A program made the position numbers and the translations under genes. A stretch of 64,000 nucleotides of DNA from Allotamlana fucoidanivorans (lineage in GTDB: Bacteria; Bacteroidota; Bacteroidia; Flavobacteriales; Flavobacteriaceae). The notes under the pieces were generated by a model, which was not told the origin of the DNA, did no database searches, and saw only the letters and a list, made by a program, of their open reading frames with translations. Below, piece by piece: positions 37,101-43,306 of this stretch (position 1 is the stretch's first letter; every line of letters begins with the position of its first letter). Location: positions 3,100,001-3,164,000 of the forward strand of contig NZ_CP074074.1 of the NCBI RefSeq assembly GCF_045788535.1, read 5' to 3'.

Positions 37101-38953
37101 ATGGGTAATAAATCAGCATAAGGAATTACAGGGTTTGTTTGTGCACTACCAAACGTAATAACGTTGAACGTTTCGTTTATAGACAAACAAGTAGACTGTG
37201 TAGTATTTTGTACATAGTATGTCCCTGTTTCTGTAACTGTTATAGATTGAGTTGTTCCAATAACAGGTGTTCCTGTTGGACTAGTAGACCATGAATAACT
37301 ATCATAACCACCAGCAGCAGTAAGCTCTACACTATTACCACACAACACCTCTTCTTTGGTAAAATCACAATTTGAGATGTCAACAATAAAATTGGTTGAA
37401 CCAGGTACCCCTAAACATTCAGTGGTTGCAAAACTTCCTTCCTCTTCTATAATTGTAGGGTTAATCACACCTCTATAGGTTGCAAAAGCTTGATTCTTTA
37501 TTTCATTAGAACAGGCTTGACTCAAATCATAACAATTTGGTACAATTTGTATAGCCAAACGAATGACAAATTTAGGATCACCAACCTCTACAGACCCATC
37601 TGGAATATTAAAAATAAGTGTTCTTGTAACGGGGTCATATGATTGTAATGTAGCACCTCCGGCATTACTTAAATCTATGTCTGTTGAAGGATCAAAAACA
37701 ATATTATCTGGAAGTACATCTTTCAGGGTAAATTGGGTTACATTATCATTACCTACACTTTGATAAGTAATTTCATAAAACAGATTTTGCCCTAATACAA
37801 CATCGTCACCATCTATGTCTTCTCCAGATGTATTTGAAACCTTTTTGGTTAAGTCAATATCAGGAGAAATAATATCTACAGCAAAAACACTAAAAAATGC
37901 AAATATTGGATCGGCTTGTCCTCGAGCCACCTGTAGAATAAAACTTGCCGAAGAATCATTATTTTTTATATATTCAGGTTCAGATCCCTTGATTTCTAAA
38001 AAGCCTGTATCATAACCTAAAGTATTTTCACTAAAAGGATTTCTTGGATGGGATACACCGTTTTCATTTTCTATAACCGATCCAAAAAACTTATTAGCTG
38101 TTCTAAACGGAGTGGTTACCTCTTTACCGTTAATCTCTAGCTTGGTAGCACGTTTGGTTCTATCGCCATCTAAGGCAGCATAGGCAAATTGAAGATCGAT
38201 GGCTCCAACAGGAGGTGTTGAAAAACCAGTAACAGGAACCTCTTCATAATGACCGTCATAAATATGACTAAATCCATCAAACACATTAAAAGACTTCGTG
38301 TGAAGATTCGGGTCTTCGTAAATTACAAAAAGCGTCCACCCCGCTGATAAACCTGTGGAGTAATTTGAACCGAGACTTGCGGTAACATCAGCCACCGTGT
38401 AAGTACCTTCTAAATCAGACAAACCAGATAATAAATCAGTAACTTCTGCGTAACATGCATAGGGTGTATTTCCAGGTTCATTAGGTTCAGACACAATTGG
38501 ATTTGAAATGGCATCATAAACAAGCTCACCAGTAATATTGGTATATGTTGAACTTCCAGGAAGTTTAAGTTTTACTTGATTGATACTTGATCGGTCACCA
38601 CTTTGTAGAACAGCTCCCCAATACAGTGCAGCATAGGCCACCCTATAACATGTGGTAGCACTTCCATCTTCTTGATCATGTAATAGTAAATCGGCACTAC
38701 TGGAGCTAAACGTTGACGCATCATTATCAATATCAATATACTGCATGGAGATATCTTGATTGTCTTGACTTAAATCATTAAAAGGCTGATTATCTTTTCC
38801 TAGAATACTATTACCCACCACAAGCATGCTTCCTCTTACTTCTATGTTTTTCCTTAGAGTAAAAGGCTTATAGGTTTGTGCCATACTGCCAAAAGACACA
38901 AACAATGAGAATAATACAACGTATACTAGATTGTGATAAGTAGGTTTATTCAT
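25136..38953 (-). CDS. sprB: Giant SprB-like gliding adhesin with T9SS type B sorting domain
   Basis: A 4605-residue surface protein with a signal peptide (residues 1-26, ending SMAQ). An adhesin-type N-terminal region (30-360) is followed by a DUF11-like domain (about 367-520) and dozens of 70-100 residue SprB-type repeats with cores like ITCNGxxDG-I, GG-PYxYSxDGG and YTVTVTDANGC. A non-repeat jelly-roll-like domain interrupts the array at about 1195-1400. The last 85 residues are a CHU_C-type T9SS type B domain (NYFTPNDDGNLDKW, FDIFDRYGRKI, WDGKYNGQELPTGDYWYVV). SprB is propelled along the cell during gliding and sticks to surfaces. Lysine is scarce and acidic and Thr residues are abundant. 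The partner sprF follows directly. It is shorter than the F. johnsoniae protein (about 6500, from memory). Confidence 0.93.
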   Translation of the reverse strand: MNKPTYHNLVYVVLFSLFVSFGSMAQTYKPFTLRKNIEVRGSMLVVGNSILGKDNQPFNDLSQDNQDISMQYIDIDNDASTFSSSSADLLLHDQEDGSATTCYRVAYAALYWGAVLQSGDRSSINQVKLKLPGSSTYTNITGELVYDAISNPIVSEPNEPGNTPYACYAEVTDLLSGLSDLEGTYTVADVTASLGSNYSTGLSAGWTLFVIYEDPNLHTKSFNVFDGFSHIYDGHYEEVPVTGFSTPPVGAIDLQFAYAALDGDRTKRATKLEINGKEVTTPFRTANKFFGSVIENENGVSHPRNPFSENTLGYDTGFLEIKGSEPEYIKNNDSSASFILQVARGQADPIFAFFSVFAVDIISPDIDLTKKVSNTSGEDIDGDDVVLGQNLFYEITYQSVGNDNVTQFTLKDVLPDNIVFDPSTDIDLSNAGGATLQSYDPVTRTLIFNIPDGSVEVGDPKFVIRLAIQIVPNCYDLSQACSNEIKNQAFATYRGVINPTIIEEEGSFATTECLGVPGSTNFIVDISNCDFTKEEVLCGNSVELTAAGGYDSYSWSTSPTGTPVIGTTQSITVTETGTYYVQNTTQSTCLSINETFNVITFGSAQTNPVIPYADLLPICPNDGKVLPYIFLCGGNDTRNITTGISDAVSIIWEKLDETSCAAVAVEDCANEDPGCTWNQIATGPNYTADTAGQFRIVINYPGGCFAQFYFNVYSNLLTPTISAQDILCTTPGQVVVGNVPSGYEYSLDANGPFQPSNTFDVTTPGYYTVYIRQVGVDTNPCIFETPSIYVRDRDFSVTTSVTQPGCHDGTGSIQLAVNNALPQYNYSISQGGTLVNSVGPILASDYTFSGLNPGTYTVNVTTDDGCTYTEDIDIIAPPLLEVTAAITKPLTCTDGEITVYPTGGTPPYYYFVNSTTDFQTNPEIVVSTAGVYNITVVDSNNCSADAVITIDEIPAPDFSVSQTNILCNGDNSGSISFNVTNANGYTINYSIDNGTTFTSNPNFYSLAAGTYQTLISYALNGEACFSVAEDIVITETPNAVTASGGVSELAGCGPNGEGRVRITNPQGGTPPYEYSFDNQSTWTSDNEAYVAPGTYTLYIRDANECMFAMPGIVLEPEPEAPSINISDVDYNCDGTGNTTVTVNNSSSNSYSYGYLIDGVENPNLADPQTFLNVSEGSHTISVTYKLETVPTFSNLLNEDFGSGAPTTTSGIASAYCFNDQRINGPYSCGTRSVEDNQYSVASFFWRSDDPNANNTGAWYHFSDHTTNGTDPDGRFLLVNIGSAAGPYGVLYSKPINDVIPNQDIQVDLYVANLMRAVKADRDDPDFRIQLVDGSGNVIAEDYTGIVPKNEQWNFRSLTLNPGNNTSLTFVIRSGSVQYYGNDALIDDISVYQLPKTCIEQVDFPFIIDPGQAFSAEIVSTSDVTCSSAGDGSITIAAQNFDATNGYQYSIDGGATWSTTTTSPYTISNLTEGAYNVVVRYDAASNGLCESTLQAEITAPSPLSVSATTTPVTCLDGSTVTASATGGTPTYTYELLDASLNVINTFPANGILTNVPAGDYTVRATDANGCLATTTISLVTPTAPTASIVNADYCYDVANGATLEVLASGGQTPYEYSVNGGTFQSSAVFNNLTPGSYVFTVRDAYGCEFTLPAETIAAQVNISATLTKELDCTASPDAVISGTISDGYAPYTVTLIQGSGTVNLSGNTFTLTTGVDGAYQFQVTDANGCTAVSNVITVNPIENPTATTTTVNPSCNGSSNGSVQIVPSGGVGPYTFSFDGSPFTTTSLYTGLVANVTYAYQVQDANECIFNGTVTLTEPTTLVASASATAFSCAPDNTKQSSTVTIAVPTTGTAPYTYSFNGSGYSATNTLIVNDNGTDQTIDYAVQDANGCTDSGSLTISALNPPTDLDFSATVVTCDNTTATVTLTATNGVGVLTYEIISPIVIAPQTSNTFPGLAPDTYVFRVTDENGCYYTESFVIEPVTPIAITALKLSDVLCFGGNDGAAQFEVFNATNFTYTINGGSVQAGVNPIPLSNLIAGTYTVEVTDTDTGCIADASVTIDEPTNAVSATATATNVHCNNFESQITVTASGGTPNYTYAAVISGSSAPTAFDYGSSNVITVDTNNGANLVWDVYVKDANGCTEPTPTTVTITPDTLPSVTAPIVDNQCDVSSGFTFTVSATDGVPPYSYSINGGASYQSSPTFTVNAAGSYTVTVRDANGCTGTATTATEVFEPITVDALLTKDLTCSAPAEATIDGTISGGNAPYSVAIIQGTGTAPVVSGNTFSFSTSTADDFQFEITDANGCTQQTGVITVSDTVDPVILNVTQTQDISCNGEETAAIQVNIDTNFGFPPFVINVHNDDTGTDYGTQTSGLPAGDYTVTVTDARGCDDTETITINEPDAIVPTYHAEPITCIGAGISKGSVIIDSVTGGTAPYNYFVTGTNSYSNSELNATGSTSVSFDVVDFGLYQINIVDANGCSVLIQDVLVASPPDDLDIMVSSPPADCSTGGSATVTIGTPLSGSGPYHFAIYTGPGMTYTAPTTAPWQDEDSPESTTFTNLIPGATYTFIVYDEGTQCYYYETADTAIPTNSTLNVSSLMPNNITCVGSANGNVSFDINSTYGTPTDISYEVLDSQSLQSLVPVISGTGTVPANGTLSVSNLGNLDFGNYVVVITEQTGATNAGCSIASDDFNITESAIELNLSASSTRNENCNELGLITAIASNGTAPYEYQVVLDGNAPADTDWASSNTFERAEGLYDVYVRDAYGCIKKVDVTVVLDAQPTINPAAQQCFDGTAFSITLSGTTFNGNATYSIGGAYQTGPNFTLSAAGTYDLYIKDDNGCTATTTYTINPPLLLDAILDVDLTCTNDAQISLTASGGTGTYNTYEVSTNGGSSWSTIAGTTYTATTDDTYLFKVIDSQSCEAISNEITVTPNTTPTLTYSKRDVTCNGGADGSIIVTAANGIAPYEYSNDGGATWQASNVFSGLAQGVYDIQVRDSKDCLSGITQVTIIEPTLVGGTGALTQSLSCGSGNVTQPALVTISANGGTAPYTFSFDGGINYSSTNTYTTYNSGTVTAWVKDANGCVIAAPIDVVIPALDVPTDLDFASNPITCNDPTTDVILTATDGVGVLTYEIISPVTVAPQASNVFTGLTPNTYTFTVTDENGCYYTESYTIEPVTNITVSGLLISDALCTGDSNGAVDFTVANYASAYTVTLLSGTGTISQSGGTVSLTNLVADTYTIEVTDATTGCTDQATIVVSEPTTITLAEIDNINANCNFGAQVTVQATGGTSPYEYAFVVDSATPTNLNYANSASAILDPATSTDWDVWVRDANGCTDMIDVTITTDPLPTVTVPSISDNQCNLNGDPFTFTVTSPTGIAPFSYSIGTGFQTSPTFTVSTPGTYNVIVMDGNGCTATMPTPIEIYPTLDLNVAATTLPSCSDDDGVITVTGTGGSGNYSYAISPNTGIVSGNVISGLAAGSYTVTITDIDTGCDNTAPVILEAPTPVTFTTTPTDVSCNGSTDGTITVNLPATNDNPIYTYSLDGGVTTQTSNVFTGLAPGTYNVTVTSGRNCTLTQQETVGEPNVIVVPAPTVIEYACTPDTNAANFATITVSGVTGGSNNYTIYEFYRDGNLVQSSSNNVYTEADLLGGNYTITVYDDHGCSGTTSAVIAPYVELEEINITIDNAITCLNDEDITVSATTTGGSANLQYTVAGVNVSYNQTNTTGNFTGLIVGNYTITVENLDTGCSLQTTHYVNVPNTFELEVESITDVTCFSDNDGSITFTLIDQVPTPTNDAGPFTYEVLDALGAPVQTGTSANAGPLTINGLPSGTFTINATLTNAPFCTVSTNATITAPNAPLEITESHTEITCNGNDGTISAIGSGGWPGAYEYQLMLNGSELIAFGTQYNFTGLAAGNYMVNVRDSQGCVASATVVLADPLPIAAIITPSTTMLSCFGDTNASITVSSPTGGQGSNYTYTLNRVSPVANSSGPQISNVFTDLGAGTYNVIVTDGYNCSFTTTDVTITEPSEIVASLVKTTNPTCLTQASLTLSATGGTGPYEYSSDASLSNPLGTFTTDITFTVVPGTYRYYVRDANGCTSVVSNDILVEELPELIVTLDKTNATINCAGDSTGVIVAEAQGGLGNYVYTLQDDSGNDVTPVTQDSPGVFTELPIGRYQVYVESGDCDVTSEVVEITEPSAPVTAQLSITDVTCNGANDGMVEITASGGTGIIKYAISPQMDQFFDEPIFDNLLAGDYQIIVQDELGCYILLDFTIDEPLPVMLSIVPNSILPEVCSGDLDGAFSIEISGGSLPYSVSLDDINGVYTTGGMTQTQFDFDNLAGGDHIVYVRDAEGCESEWNITFPESVFIDPQVEVVYGCVNNNLSTNTVTVSTDASIDANDLDYSLNGGPYQSSNVFIDVPAGVGHYISVRHTNGCEKVTSDFDIEQYDPLVLAIDDGEINQIVATATGGAEPYEFTLNGESYGTESSFYIYASGDYTVTVTDANGCQVSATRYFEYIDVCIPNYFTPNDDGNLDKWGPGCADQYKDLTFDIFDRYGRKIASLRVGDKWDGKYNGQELPTGDYWYVVKLNDPKDDRDFVGHFTLYR

Positions 38954-39282
38954 AGTGGTTAGTTTTTAATCTTTTCCATAATAGGGCGATATGAAAAAAA
39001 ATGTAATCCCCTTTTTTGACATCTAAATTGTCTACTCTGCACAAAAACTCTTACTAAAAGTCATTTCATCTGTTTTATGTGCATTTCGTCGATGTAAATA
39101 TCGTAAAAAAAATTGGACTACAAACTAAAACCACGGAAATTAAGTATCATTTACCGTTAATTCTTGTATTTCAACTGTGATATTAAAATAAAAGTAAGAT
39201 TAATAATGTTAAAATAAAGAGTTTCTACATGTATAGCAATGTAGAAACTCTTAATAAATAGGTTTTAAAACTCTTGAAGTAC
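38954..39282. other. Intergenic region between the sprD-like gene and sprB
   Basis: The 329 bases hold no plausible gene. They contain a perfect 14-base-stem hairpin at 39217-39252 and an AT-rich stretch before the sprB start in which I cannot point to a consensus -7 box. sprB may have its own promoter here, or be reached by read-through. Confidence 0.6.
39217..39252 (-). terminator. Perfect 14-base hairpin after the sprD-like gene
   Basis: AAGAGTTTCTACAT (39217-39230) and ATGTAGAAACTCTT (39239-39252) pair perfectly around an 8-base loop. On the minus strand only a broken T-tract (TATTTTAAC) follows, so it could be a weak terminator or an mRNA-protecting stem at the 3' end of the sprCD transcript. 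Confidence 0.65.
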
Positions 39283-41712
39283 TTAGTTTTCTATTTTTAC
39301 AATAGACATTTTTGCATTATAAGGTTGACTACCTTTCGCCTCATGGGCTCGCTGTGCCTGATCTAGATTATCGTATTGTTGATAATAGATATAGTATTTG
39401 CTTGTATTAACATCATAAAAGAAATCTATATTAGTTTCACCAGCCGCAACAGCTTTGGCAATAAACGCATCTCGCTTATTCACATCAGAATGGACTGCAA
39501 CCACTAAATAATAGCCGCTATTAACATGTTTAACGTCTTTAACGATAACAATATTGTTTAATTCTTCACCTGAATCAAAATCAGATGCTTTTAGAGGTGT
39601 TTCACTTAGTGCGGTATTATTTTTAATTCTACTTAATGCAGCTCTGTCCTTCTTATATCTATCTTCTTCATTATCGTATAAAGCTCTCTTTATTCTGCGT
39701 TTTCTTTCAACTTCAGTAGCTTCGTTTATTTTATCAAGTTTTTCTAGTAATTCCTTTTTCGTCTTTATAATCTCTAATTGGTCATTTTTAAGAGATTCAA
39801 TTTTCTCTTGAAAGGCCATATTAACTTGATCATTTTTGTTTCTTACCTTTTTAAGACGCTCATTATACAATTCTTGTAAATTATTAATTTTTTCTTCTTG
39901 AACATTAATTGCTTGATCTATTTGTAAGCTTATTGCTTTGATTTGAGCATTTTCAGCCGATACGCTCTTAAATGCTTTTGGTGCTTGATAAATGCCTTGT
40001 TCGCTTAAATCATTCTCTTCTTTTAAATCGATAAGATCTTTTTGTTTTACATCAATTCGTTCAATTAACTGCGTTATTAATTCTTGTTGTGCATCTTTGG
40101 TATCATTGGCTGATTCAGTAATATCTTTCAATTCTTCTACACCCTCTCCTTGTAATACAGGCTCCTCAACTTTATTTGCAGTTTCGGTAGCAGTATTTAT
40201 TTGTGCTTGTTTTTCTTCTTCCGCTTTTTGAAGTGCTAGGGCTTCAGCTTGTCTAGCAGCTTCTTGTTGTTTCAACAGCTCTTCTTCCTTAATTCTAGCT
40301 GCCTCAGCTATTTGTGCCTGTTTTTCTTCTTCAGCCTTTTGACGTGCTAGGGCTTCAGCTTGTCTAGCAGCTTCTTGTTGTTTCAACAGCTCTTCTTCCT
40401 TAATTCTAGCTGCCTCAGCTATTTGTGCCTGTTTTTCTTCTTCAGCCTTTTGACGTGCTAGGGCTTCAGCTTGTCTAGCTGCTTCTTGTTGTTTCAACAG
40501 CTCTTCTTCTTTAATTCTAGCTGCATCAGCTATTTGTGCTTGTTTTTCTTCTTCAGCCTTTTGACGTGCTAGGACTTCTTGTTCTGCTTTCGAATCTTTT
40601 GTTTCTGTCCCCAGATGTACAGGAATGACTGCTGCTCCACCACTTTCGGTAACAACATTCTTTTTGTTTACCTCTTTAACCGATGTATTTGTTGCAGTTT
40701 TATTCTTTCTAGGGTCTGGTTTTGTGTGAACTACACGTCTATATTTCTTTTTATCTTGAATGAGCAATGCTTGTTCATCATCATCACCGCTATAATTATA
40801 CCTGTTGTTATTTTTAAATTTGTAGGCTAAGGTTATGTCATGTGAATGCCCTAAAACAGATATATCTCCTATAGCTTTTTCAAAATTGTACTCTATGGCT
40901 ATTTGTGAACTTATATTGAGTCCTATTCCTGCTGAGAAACCATAAAAAGTACTATATCCTACTTGCCCCCAAAGTCCTTTAGGAACGGTTAACATAGCAA
41001 TACCAGAGATAACCGTTTGATTCTTTTTGAACTCAGATCGTACTAATGCCGAAAATTTGCTTTCGTCAAAAAAGCCGCGCCCTTCCATATATCCTGTGTA
41101 CATGGCGTGTACTTGTAGACTTTGCTCTGGGTTCTCTTCAATGATTTTTGAAGTTGTTAGATTATACGCCACAACATTGTTTAAAGCAAGTCCAAAATCA
41201 ACAAAGTCTGTACCGTAATTTATACCTGGATTTATGGCTATAACCGTATTTGAAGGTATATTATTTAAAGAAGGGTCTGGAAAATTAGTAACCACCTTGC
41301 CCTCATTAATACCACTTTTATAAAACGCTACATTTAAACCAAATGTTAAATTGTTAAACCGATTTAAAGCGGCATTATAAGCCACATTCAAGTTAGCACC
41401 AAACGTATTTAACACTCCGTAGTTTTGCTGAAACAAACTTAAACCTGCACCAATATTTTCTCTAAATCTTCCTGAGTATCCAAATAGATAGGTTTGCGGC
41501 GCATCATCAAATTGTACCCACTCCCGTTTATTGTAAAAACTTATATACTTATTTTGCTCTCTTACAAAACTAAATGTGGGGTTAATGAATTGTCTGTTGA
41601 ATTTTAGTGATGTTCGTATGGGAACATGATAAGCAACCACGCCATCTTCTTGTGCAAAAAGGTTTTGAACCATGCAAAAAAATAGTATAATATGTAAAAT
41701 ATACTTGGTCAT
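39283..41712 (-). CDS. sprD: SprD-like protein: PorP/SprF-type barrel, coiled coil and SPOR-like end
   Basis: The signal peptide (IILFFCMVQNLFAQ) and residues 25-300 form a PorP/SprF-type barrel (VPIRTSLKFNRQFINPTFSFVREQNKYISFYNKREW, FGYSGRFRENIGAGLSLFQQNYGVLN, AIEYNFEKAIGDISVLGHSHDITLAYKF). Residues about 375-510 are a charged coiled coil made of 37-residue repeats rich in Glu, Ala, Lys and Gln. Further coiled coil follows to about 690. The last 70 residues (YYLVVAVHSDVNKRDAFIAKA, KYYIYYQQYDNLDQAQRAH) resemble an SPOR-like peptidoglycan-binding domain. The gene would link an outer-membrane barrel to the cell wall. The symbol rests on position upstream of sprB and on recalled gene order in F. 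johnsoniae. Confidence 0.7.
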   Translation of the reverse strand: MTKYILHIILFFCMVQNLFAQEDGVVAYHVPIRTSLKFNRQFINPTFSFVREQNKYISFYNKREWVQFDDAPQTYLFGYSGRFRENIGAGLSLFQQNYGVLNTFGANLNVAYNAALNRFNNLTFGLNVAFYKSGINEGKVVTNFPDPSLNNIPSNTVIAINPGINYGTDFVDFGLALNNVVAYNLTTSKIIEENPEQSLQVHAMYTGYMEGRGFFDESKFSALVRSEFKKNQTVISGIAMLTVPKGLWGQVGYSTFYGFSAGIGLNISSQIAIEYNFEKAIGDISVLGHSHDITLAYKFKNNNRYNYSGDDDEQALLIQDKKKYRRVVHTKPDPRKNKTATNTSVKEVNKKNVVTESGGAAVIPVHLGTETKDSKAEQEVLARQKAEEEKQAQIADAARIKEEELLKQQEAARQAEALARQKAEEEKQAQIAEAARIKEEELLKQQEAARQAEALARQKAEEEKQAQIAEAARIKEEELLKQQEAARQAEALALQKAEEEKQAQINTATETANKVEEPVLQGEGVEELKDITESANDTKDAQQELITQLIERIDVKQKDLIDLKEENDLSEQGIYQAPKAFKSVSAENAQIKAISLQIDQAINVQEEKINNLQELYNERLKKVRNKNDQVNMAFQEKIESLKNDQLEIIKTKKELLEKLDKINEATEVERKRRIKRALYDNEEDRYKKDRAALSRIKNNTALSETPLKASDFDSGEELNNIVIVKDVKHVNSGYYLVVAVHSDVNKRDAFIAKAVAAGETNIDFFYDVNTSKYYIYYQQYDNLDQAQRAHEAKGSQPYNAKMSIVKIEN
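40241..40573 (-). repeat. Three tandem 111-bp repeats inside the sprD-like gene
   Basis: Copies start at 40241, 40352 and 40463, a period of exactly 111 bases (37 codons), and are nearly identical at the DNA level; partial copies flank them. They encode the ARQKAEEEKQAQIAEAARI and KEEELLKQQEAARQAEAL coiled-coil unit. Such close copies point to recent expansion and can change number by recombination without shifting the frame. Confidence 0.9.
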
Positions 41713-41714
41713 AA

Positions 41715-43172
41715 CTATTTTACAATGGTTATTGATCCCCTTTTTATTATACCATCAGACGTTTCAATAACGTAATAATAAATAGGGTTAACGTTTGAAA
41801 ATTCAATTTGTGACTGCGGCCAGTCATTAAGATAGTTTGTGGTTTTTAAAACAATTTCGCCCTTAGGACTTAATATGGTTACCGATGTATTTGTACCCTC
41901 TACATAGGCTTGTGGTATTATCCAGGTATCGTTTATACCATCGGCATTAGGGCTAATGAGATTAGGAATATTAGCTACATCGGGAAACGGTGTTCTTACA
42001 TTAAAAACTAAATCACTAGAAGCTATACAGCCCATAGTTTGACTTACTTTTACTTTATAACTTCCTGGTTCAGAAACGGTATAAGCACTTGTTGTTGCGC
42101 CTGAAATAACGGTATTATTTAAATACCATTCAAATGTTGGATTGGTTGCAGAAGTGGTTACTATAACCGATATAGTTTCGCCTTCATGAATAATATTATC
42201 TTCCGAAACATTTAGACTACTTGAAAACCCTGTATTATCTAAATCTATAGAGGCACTTGTGCTGCAATTTCCTAAATCAATGCTTACAGAAAATACGCCA
42301 GACTCATTTGTTTCATACGTTTGATTGGTAGCGCCATCTATACGCTCACCATCCTTAAACCATTGATATCCTTCTCCATTGATTGTACTTAAAGTAGTGC
42401 CACCTTCTGAAATACAATAGGGATTTCCTTTACTAGAATTTATACTACTAGAAACACCCGAAGACGCTTCTGTAATCGTGACTCTATTTGAATAGGAATT
42501 GGATGTACAACTACCATAATTCGTTTCTACAAAATAGGTACCCGATTCTGTAACATTTAAACTTTCTCCTGATGCTACAAACTCTTTTAGAGTTGAGCTA
42601 GTTTCTTTATACCAGTTGTAGGTTAAAGAAGGATATTGTAAAGGAGAATCATTGTCTGGACCTCCTGGATTATCAATAGTTAAAATATAACTTCCTCCAG
42701 CACAAAAGCTTCCTGTTTCAATAAGATTATTTATAGAAAACGGACTGTCTTGATTTTTATAATAAGCTGCAAAATCTACTGACCCTGTGCTTGTAGCAGC
42801 TGGAGACGTACTCTTTATTCTAACTTTATATGATTCGCCTGAAACCGTAACGGGCATAGAAAAAGGGATACTCACAGGATTAGTGGTGAACTCTGCTACA
42901 CCAGTAGTGTGAATGACTTCTGCATTTGCAAAACTACCATCACTATCTGATAACTCAATAATAAATTGATTTGAAGCCTCCAGCCCATCTTCAGGAGAAA
43001 ACGAAAAATTAACATAATAGGTATTAAATGAAGGGCTTGCACAAGCCTGAGTAAACCCTAAATTAGGCTTGCTTATTACTAATTGCCCTTGAGAAGTACT
43101 TGTAAAAAACAAGGTTATGATGCAAATAATATGATAGAACTTAAAACTTCTCATGTCCATAATTTTGGTCAA
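41715..43172 (-). CDS. sprC: SprC-like secreted protein with T9SS type B C-terminal domain
   Basis: A signal peptide (residues about 8-29, ending STSQGQ) is followed by several Ig/PKD-like domains. Motifs of the form YNWYKETS-G, ESGTYFVETNYGSC, YQWFKDGERIDGAT and FEWYLNNTVISGATTSAYTV recur about every 80 residues. The end (ANIPNLISPNADGINDTWIIP, LKTTNYLNDWP, YYYVIETSDGIIKRGSITI) is a gliding-motility-associated T9SS type B domain. It ends 2 bases before the sprD-like gene and must be co-transcribed. The name is by position and domain type; sequence comparison with F. johnsoniae SprC is not possible here. Confidence 0.65.
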   Translation of the reverse strand: MTKIMDMRSFKFYHIICIITLFFTSTSQGQLVISKPNLGFTQACASPSFNTYYVNFSFSPEDGLEASNQFIIELSDSDGSFANAEVIHTTGVAEFTTNPVSIPFSMPVTVSGESYKVRIKSTSPAATSTGSVDFAAYYKNQDSPFSINNLIETGSFCAGGSYILTIDNPGGPDNDSPLQYPSLTYNWYKETSSTLKEFVASGESLNVTESGTYFVETNYGSCTSNSYSNRVTITEASSGVSSSINSSKGNPYCISEGGTTLSTINGEGYQWFKDGERIDGATNQTYETNESGVFSVSIDLGNCSTSASIDLDNTGFSSSLNVSEDNIIHEGETISVIVTTSATNPTFEWYLNNTVISGATTSAYTVSEPGSYKVKVSQTMGCIASSDLVFNVRTPFPDVANIPNLISPNADGINDTWIIPQAYVEGTNTSVTILSPKGEIVLKTTNYLNDWPQSQIEFSNVNPIYYYVIETSDGIIKRGSITIVK

Positions 43173-43306
43173 TTAGCCTTCACTTGAGATACAAGCCTAT
43201 TTATAAAGTGTAAATATCACTTTATAAATAGTCCTGTTTTAATATTTAGTTTGAATAGATTGACGTGATTGAGATAGGTAGGTAATCCGTAACTAGCAAA
43301 ACTTTT

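Noticed and set aside
40241..40573. CRISPR array
   Set aside because: The 111-bp units are in frame, have no unique spacers and encode a regular coiled coil. I saw no CRISPR array or cas gene anywhere in the window.
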